A DNA stretch of 38,886 bases. Source: a virus. The stretch lies in IMG/VR virus record IMGVR_UViG_3300021963_000292, positions 1 to 38,886 of that record; one strand, 5' to 3'. This document shows, piece by piece, positions 37,153-38,886 of the stretch (position 1 is the stretch's first letter; each line of letters opens with the position of its first letter). The position numbers and the translations under genes were made by a program. Below the pieces are notes generated by a model that saw only the letters and a program-made list of their open reading frames with translations, was not told the DNA's origin and made no database searches.

Positions 37153-38886
37153 TTACTTTCCTTCAAGTTCGGCCACGCGGGCGCGGAGTGATTGGACTTC
37201 TGCAATTAGGTTGGCGATAAGTTCAGGTGCGGAATAATCCATCGCCTGCATTTCTTCTCCGTCCTTTACGCCAGTAGCGATTTGGGTTTCAGAGACTTCC
37301 TGAACTTCATGCGCCAACAGACCGATGAAGCGACTACCGTCTGCCTTCCACGAACCTTGCACCGGATTGAGCGAGTCGATGTATGCACCGCTGTTGGCAA
37401 CAGGCCCGTCGATGTCCTTGAGGCGGTAGTCGGATGAGGTGTTGTAGGCGGTGGAAGAGGTGTTGACCGTTATGGAGCCAGCAACTGTTCCAGATACATT
37501 GCGGAATGCAATTCCAGTATTTCCGTCAGCGCCTACCCGAACCGTCATTGAACCTGCGCCAGCGGTCCCTACTACGTTTAGGCGCGTCCCATCACCACTC
37601 GTCGTCCCCACAAGCAGATTGCCGCTGGTGTCGATGCGAGCCACCTCATTTTGAGCCGTATATACGCGGACAACTTGGTTGCTGCCATCGAGATAAAAGC
37701 CAGCACGGCGCTGTCCAGTTGTGCCGCCAGCCCAAGAGTAAACAAAGTCAGAGCCGCTAAGGGCCACTTCGCCAATTGTGCGGATGTTGCCATTTACGTC
37801 TAGTTTTTGCGTTGGCGAAGACGTTCCAATACCAAGGTTACCACTCGCATCCAGCGTCATAGCCTGAGTGAAGGAGATAGCGTTTCCTGCTGTGCCGGAT
37901 GGCGCGTTATACCATTTATGCTGGCCGCTAACTTGCTCATATGCAGAAGCGAAATCACTTGTTTTATATTTATCGCCAGCGTTGTAATATGCGTTAAATG
38001 CCAGAACAGGCTGTCCAGAGGCGGAGCTAAAGAGCGAAGTCTTTGTTCCAATGTCCAAGGCTCTAAAACCAGCACTCCAAGCACTCGGCGTAACCCCAAG
38101 GCCAAGGTTTCCGGAGCTATCAAGCGTCATAGCATCACCACCATTGCGGGCGAACACAAAACCGCTTCCAGTGGGGACGTTGAAAATCATGTTGGTGAGA
38201 TAACGCGAAGTGAAATAATCGCTTGCGCTGCCGAAATACGAACCACCATAACGGAATGACTGAGACGTATTAACGATGCCAGCGATGTCGGCTTTATATG
38301 CCGGAGAACTTGTCCCAACACCAAGATTGCCGGATGCGTCTAGGCGCATACGTTCTGTATTCGCGCCGCCTACATCAACGTTCCATGTCAAAGCGTTGCC
38401 GTTGTTGGCTGTGGACCCCATGCCCATGCGCCAGCTATTGCCAGAAGCATTTAACACAACGCCAGCACGAGCAGATGATCCTGCGTTATCGTTGCGTATC
38501 CAAGTGTCTATATTGCTGTTCGTATCCCCTTGCAGGGTAATCTTGCCTATGGGTGTGGTTGTCCCAATCATCACATTCGTCCCGTCATCATAGATGACAG
38601 AAGACGCGACAGCAGACGTTCCATTGCCTTTCAGGTGATAGCCAGCAGTAAATGACGAAGCACCCGTTCCGCCCTTTGAGACAGGCAGCGTGGTAATTGT
38701 CGGCTCTTTGGCATTAAGTTGCGTCTGGATGTTTGAGGAAACAGTATCCAGATAGCTCAGTTCCGTGGGGCTGATTGTCGCGCCGTTGGCTGACACGTTT
38801 CCAGCGACAGTCAGGACTTTACCGGTGCCGACATTAACGCCAACGCTCGTGCCTGTGCCGTCTGCTTTGAACAGCGCATCAATGGT
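37153..38886 (-). CDS. Receptor-binding tail fibre with S74 chaperone (continues at 246)
   Basis: This is the main part of the 609-aa fibre that starts at 246 beyond the join. The frame stays open to the window end. The shaft has at least four repeats of the type LDASGNLGVGTSSP, a beta-helical fibre motif. The C-terminal domain is a peptidase S74 intramolecular chaperone: SSDYRLKDIDGPVANSGAYI, then SRFIGLLAHEVQEVSE, and a final coiled coil VQSLRARVAELEGK. The Ser in SDYRLK is the expected self-cleavage point. It binds the host surface. The window's only GANTC site (37373-37377) lies here. Confidence 0.92.
   Translation of the reverse strand, partial: TIDALFKADGTGTSVGVNVGTGKVLTVAGNVSANGATISPTELSYLDTVSSNIQTQLNAKEPTITTLPVSKGGTGASSFTAGYHLKGNGTSAVASSVIYDDGTNVMIGTTTPIGKITLQGDTNSNIDTWIRNDNAGSSARAGVVLNASGNSWRMGMGSTANNGNALTWNVDVGGANTERMRLDASGNLGVGTSSPAYKADIAGIVNTSQSFRYGGSYFGSASDYFTSRYLTNMIFNVPTGSGFVFARNGGDAMTLDSSGNLGLGVTPSAWSAGFRALDIGTKTSLFSSASGQPVLAFNAYYNAGDKYKTSDFASAYEQVSGQHKWYNAPSGTAGNAISFTQAMTLDASGNLGIGTSSPTQKLDVNGNIRTIGEVALSGSDFVYSWAGGTTGQRRAGFYLDGSNQVVRVYTAQNEVARIDTSGNLLVGTTSGDGTRLNVVGTAGAGSMTVRVGADGNTGIAFRNVSGTVAGSITVNTSSTAYNTSSDYRLKDIDGPVANSGAYIDSLNPVQGSWKADGSRFIGLLAHEVQEVSETQIATGVKDGEEMQAMDYSAPELIANLIAEVQSLRARVAELEGK
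38737..38886. repeat. Terminal direct repeat, right copy
   Basis: This copy matches 1-150 at 149 of 150 positions. The mismatch (T at 38863 against C at 127) is silent in the fibre gene. Confidence 0.95.

Noticed and set aside
1-38886. tRNA genes, CRISPR arrays, diversity-generating retroelement, insertion sequences
   Set aside because: No cloverleaf with a GTTCGA-type arm in context, no regularly spaced repeats, no reverse transcriptase and no transposase were seen.

Overview
The window is a complete tailed-phage genome of podovirus type (short tail, no tape-measure or sheath genes). Its last 150 bases repeat its first 150 with one mismatch, so the ends overlap on a circular map of about 38,736 bp. 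One receptor-binding fibre gene runs across the join. No tRNA, CRISPR array, RNA polymerase, ligase or convincing CI-type repressor was seen. The host is probably an alphaproteobacterium. GANTC, the methylation site of the alphaproteobacterial CcrM enzyme, is almost absent (one site found by eye, about 150 expected), and the phage carries a GcrA/SANT-like DNA-binding protein.

The circular map has four transcription blocks. (1) A minus-strand late block of about 23.8 kb starts at the serine recombinase (11390) and runs down through large terminase, endonuclease VII-like HNH, portal, scaffold, SU10-type major capsid protein, head-tail adaptor, a repeat protein and the fibre. It crosses the join and continues through endolysin, holin, nested Rz/Rz1 spanins, nozzle-like tail protein, three internal (ejection) proteins including a lytic transglycosylase, RuvC, an HNH enzyme and a SNF2 helicase (26269). 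(2) A plus-strand block (11854-15284) holds an accessory operon of small genes with its own Xre-like protein and a strong terminator, then a small membrane protein, small terminase and an HNH-AP2 endonuclease. (3) A minus-strand early block (22001-15298) is a chain of small, mostly ATGA-coupled genes ending in a primase-helicase and a DUF3310 protein. (4) A plus-strand replication block (22147-26225) encodes family A DNA polymerase, small proteins, a DUF2800-type nuclease and a DUF2815-type ssDNA-binding protein.

Two divergent intergenic regions (11391-11853 and 22002-22146) must start the four blocks. Two convergent junctions close them: a bidirectional terminator at 15289-15309 and a hairpin at 26233-26268.

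The most striking non-coding structure is a nested inverted repeat about 280 bp long (14478-14759), between small terminase and the HNH-AP2 gene. Repeats with an AATCCGTGCACGGTTTGG core lie symmetrically about an AT-rich centre at 14618.5. It is the best candidate for a replication origin or packaging site. The best candidate for an undescribed gene system is the accessory operon at 11854-13476.
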